Source of the DNA: an uncultured Candidatus Poseidoniales archaeon
GTDB taxonomy: Archaea > Thermoplasmatota > Poseidoniia > Poseidoniales > Thalassarchaeaceae
Assembly: GCA_950068635.1 (NCBI GenBank)
Contig: CATMIM010000062.1
Coordinates: 1 to 6,488, forward strand
Length of the DNA: 6,488 bases
Direction of reading: 5' to 3'
The translations under genes were made by a program, and so were the position numbers. Shown here in pieces: positions 5,717-6,488 of this stretch; position 1 is the stretch's first letter; each line of letters starts with the position of its first letter. Under the pieces are notes generated by a model. The model was not told the origin of the DNA. It did no database searches and was given only the letters and a program-made list of their open reading frames with translations.

Positions 5717-6313
5717 TCACTCCTCGAGCATCCGCGCCCCGTCGAGCACCCATCCAAGAACAGAACTTTCCCCCCTCATCAACTGCACCCGTCTTCCCTC
5801 ATCCGGAGCCAACCACCATCCGAACCGCTGCAACAGGTCATCGGGCAGCGTCCGCCACACCCTGTCGAGGTCTCCTCTGCGCCTGCTGACGAGCAACACG
5901 GCTGAAGGGCCCGTGCTCATCAGTTCGCGCAATCTCGGGATGAGGCTGTCTGAAGTCCAAAGGCGTACCGAGGTGCCATCCGAAGGAATGAGCGCACGCA
6001 ACAGGATCTGCTCGGAGAGTGCATGACCGAGTTCGATCTCCCTGTCGGGCGCCCACGCATCGATACAGACGCGTACCGCTCCGAGCATCAGCAGGTCGAC
6101 CAGCTCCTTGTGCAGGCTCCCGTCTAGATCGACCTGAACCTCACCCCATGAGGGGATGAGCAGTCGCAACTCACCGAGCGGAAGTCCACCTCGTCCTCCC
6201 CTGCGGAATTCGAGGTGCATCGCGACGTTCTCGAGGCGTGGGTCGTCGAATTCCACCGGCCCTGGAAGCAGCCGGGTGCCGCCCCAGACGAACCTGGCCA
6301 AGGTCTGCACCAT
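5717..6313 (-). CDS. Conserved-looking protein of unknown function (198 aa)
   Basis: I do not recognise this protein. It has no signal peptide or membrane segment and looks soluble. The N-terminal part (1-70) is predicted beta-rich, with a glycine/arginine patch FRRGGRGG at 36-43. The middle alternates hydrophobic strands and helices (VDLLMLGAVRVCIDAWA near 72-88, then HALSEQILLRALI at 97-109). A strand SAVLLVSRRRGDLDRVW at 137-153 is followed by the tryptophan-bearing RFGWWLAPDEGRR (163-175) and VLGWVLDGARMLEE at the end. The layout vaguely recalls an alpha/beta domain, but no catalytic motif can be named. The ATG at 6313 has GGGGTG at 6318-6323 four bases upstream; an in-frame stop (TGA) lies only a few codons further upstream. 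ATG at residue 32 is an alternative. Its stop is 2 bases from the DUF2240 start, so the two probably form an operon and may work together. Confidence 0.75.
   Translation of the reverse strand: MVQTLARFVWGGTRLLPGPVEFDDPRLENVAMHLEFRRGGRGGLPLGELRLLIPSWGEVQVDLDGSLHKELVDLLMLGAVRVCIDAWAPDREIELGHALSEQILLRALIPSDGTSVRLWTSDSLIPRLRELMSTGPSAVLLVSRRRGDLDRVWRTLPDDLLQRFGWWLAPDEGRRVQLMRGESSVLGWVLDGARMLEE
5720..5725 (-). promoter_or_regulatory. Shine-Dalgarno site of the DUF2240 gene
   Basis: GAGGAG on the - strand lies 5 bases before ATG 5714 and inside the last codons of the 198-residue gene. It decides the DUF2240 start in favour of 5714 over 5753 and points to coupled translation. Confidence 0.65.
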
Positions 6314-6488
6314 GTTGCACCCCGGTCGTCGTCAGTGGCGAAGTGGCATCAACCCGCCGCTTGAACAATCATGTACCGGTGCCGTCGTGCACACCTGGTC
6401 CACCGGGTTCAATCCCGGACTCGGTTTGGAGATGCAGGAGGACGGCAAACTCTTGCGTGCCATCAGGACTGGAGGCGTCCCGGGTCTC
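6312..6488 (+). CDS. Partial: probable arylsulfotransferase (ASST)-like protein, N-terminal part
   Basis: An open frame with no stop before the window end encodes 59 residues from ATG 6312. Residues 24-50 (SCTGAVVHTW, then NPGLGLEMQEDGKLLRA) fit the opening of ASST-type beta-propeller proteins, in which a 'cG-vvhtW' strand is followed by 'pG---yl--dG-llr'. Characterised members transfer sulfate between aryl groups outside the cytoplasm, but many relatives have unknown substrates. Third positions are about three-quarters G or C. The first 20 residues look unlike a signal peptide, so the real start is uncertain: ATG 6312 has AAGGT at 6300-6304, while GTG 6387 would begin inside the matched strand. 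A - strand frame through 6488-6369 is also open and cannot be excluded. Confidence 0.5.
   Translation, partial: MLHPGRRQWRSGINPPLEQSCTGAVVHTWSTGFNPGLGLEMQEDGKLLRAIRTGGVPGL

Noticed and set aside
6403..6418. tRNA T-arm look-alike: CCGGG-TTCAAT-CCCGG
   Set aside because: The loop would have six bases rather than seven, no matching acceptor, D or anticodon arms are visible on either side, and the bases are explained as codons for Thr-Gly-Phe-Asn-Pro-Gly in the ASST-like frame.
6369..6488. Open - strand frame ending at TGA 6371-6369, the possible C-terminus of a gene upstream of the 198-residue protein
   Set aside because: It is the codon-aligned antisense of the + frame with the ASST-like pattern and its sequence shows no family I recognise. 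It is kept as an alternative, not as a feature.
1..6488. CRISPR array, insertion sequence, integrase, toxin-antitoxin or biosynthetic cluster
   Set aside because: No regularly spaced repeats, terminal inverted repeats with a transposase, or matching protein motifs are visible on either strand.

Overview
The window most likely comes from a euryarchaeal chromosome of high GC (roughly 60% by eye). The markers are a one-domain archaeal elongation factor 1-beta, the archaeal RNA polymerase subunit Rpo11/RpoL, a small archaeal zinc-ribbon protein and a DUF2240 protein, a family known mainly from Euryarchaeota. Shine-Dalgarno motifs matching archaeal 16S rRNA (GAGGT, GAGGTG, GAGGAG) and a TATA-like box fit this. 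The mix with a large RND/MMPL exporter and a probable arylsulfotransferase-like protein would suit an uncultured marine Thermoplasmatota lineage such as Marine Group II. That placement is inference and needs a phylogeny.

Layout, left to right. Bases 1-101 hold a possible lysine-rich coding remnant of unknown identity. Bases 102-246 are non-coding, with a TATA-like box at 202-209. A two-gene operon on + follows: a 55-residue zinc-ribbon protein (247-414) and aEF-1beta (424-693). Convergent to it, on -, is the pair rpoL (2404 to 2144) and truD (2131 to 734). The ~110-base divergent region 2405-2514 carries a TATA-like element and a 6-bp inverted repeat. It separates rpoL from a large + gene for a 12-helix RND/MMPL-type membrane protein (2515-5124). 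The 3' end of that gene overlaps by 16 bp the end of a - strand pair: a 198-residue protein of unknown function (6313 to 5717) followed after 2 bases by a DUF2240 protein (5714 to 5109). At the right edge a + strand reading frame that resembles the start of arylsulfotransferase (ASST) proteins runs out of the window.

Functionally the left 2.4 kb is an information-processing cluster: translation elongation (aEF-1beta as nucleotide exchange factor for aEF-1A), a probable nucleic-acid-binding zinc ribbon, transcription (Rpo11) and tRNA modification (TruD, U13). The right part covers envelope transport (the RND protein), a possible secreted ASST-like protein and two poorly characterised cytoplasmic proteins. 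I found no CRISPR array, no IS element, no rRNA or tRNA gene and no defence system. The least described material is the 198-residue protein with its DUF2240 partner, and the colliding start codons at 6311-6314. I do not see convincing evidence of a wholly new system.
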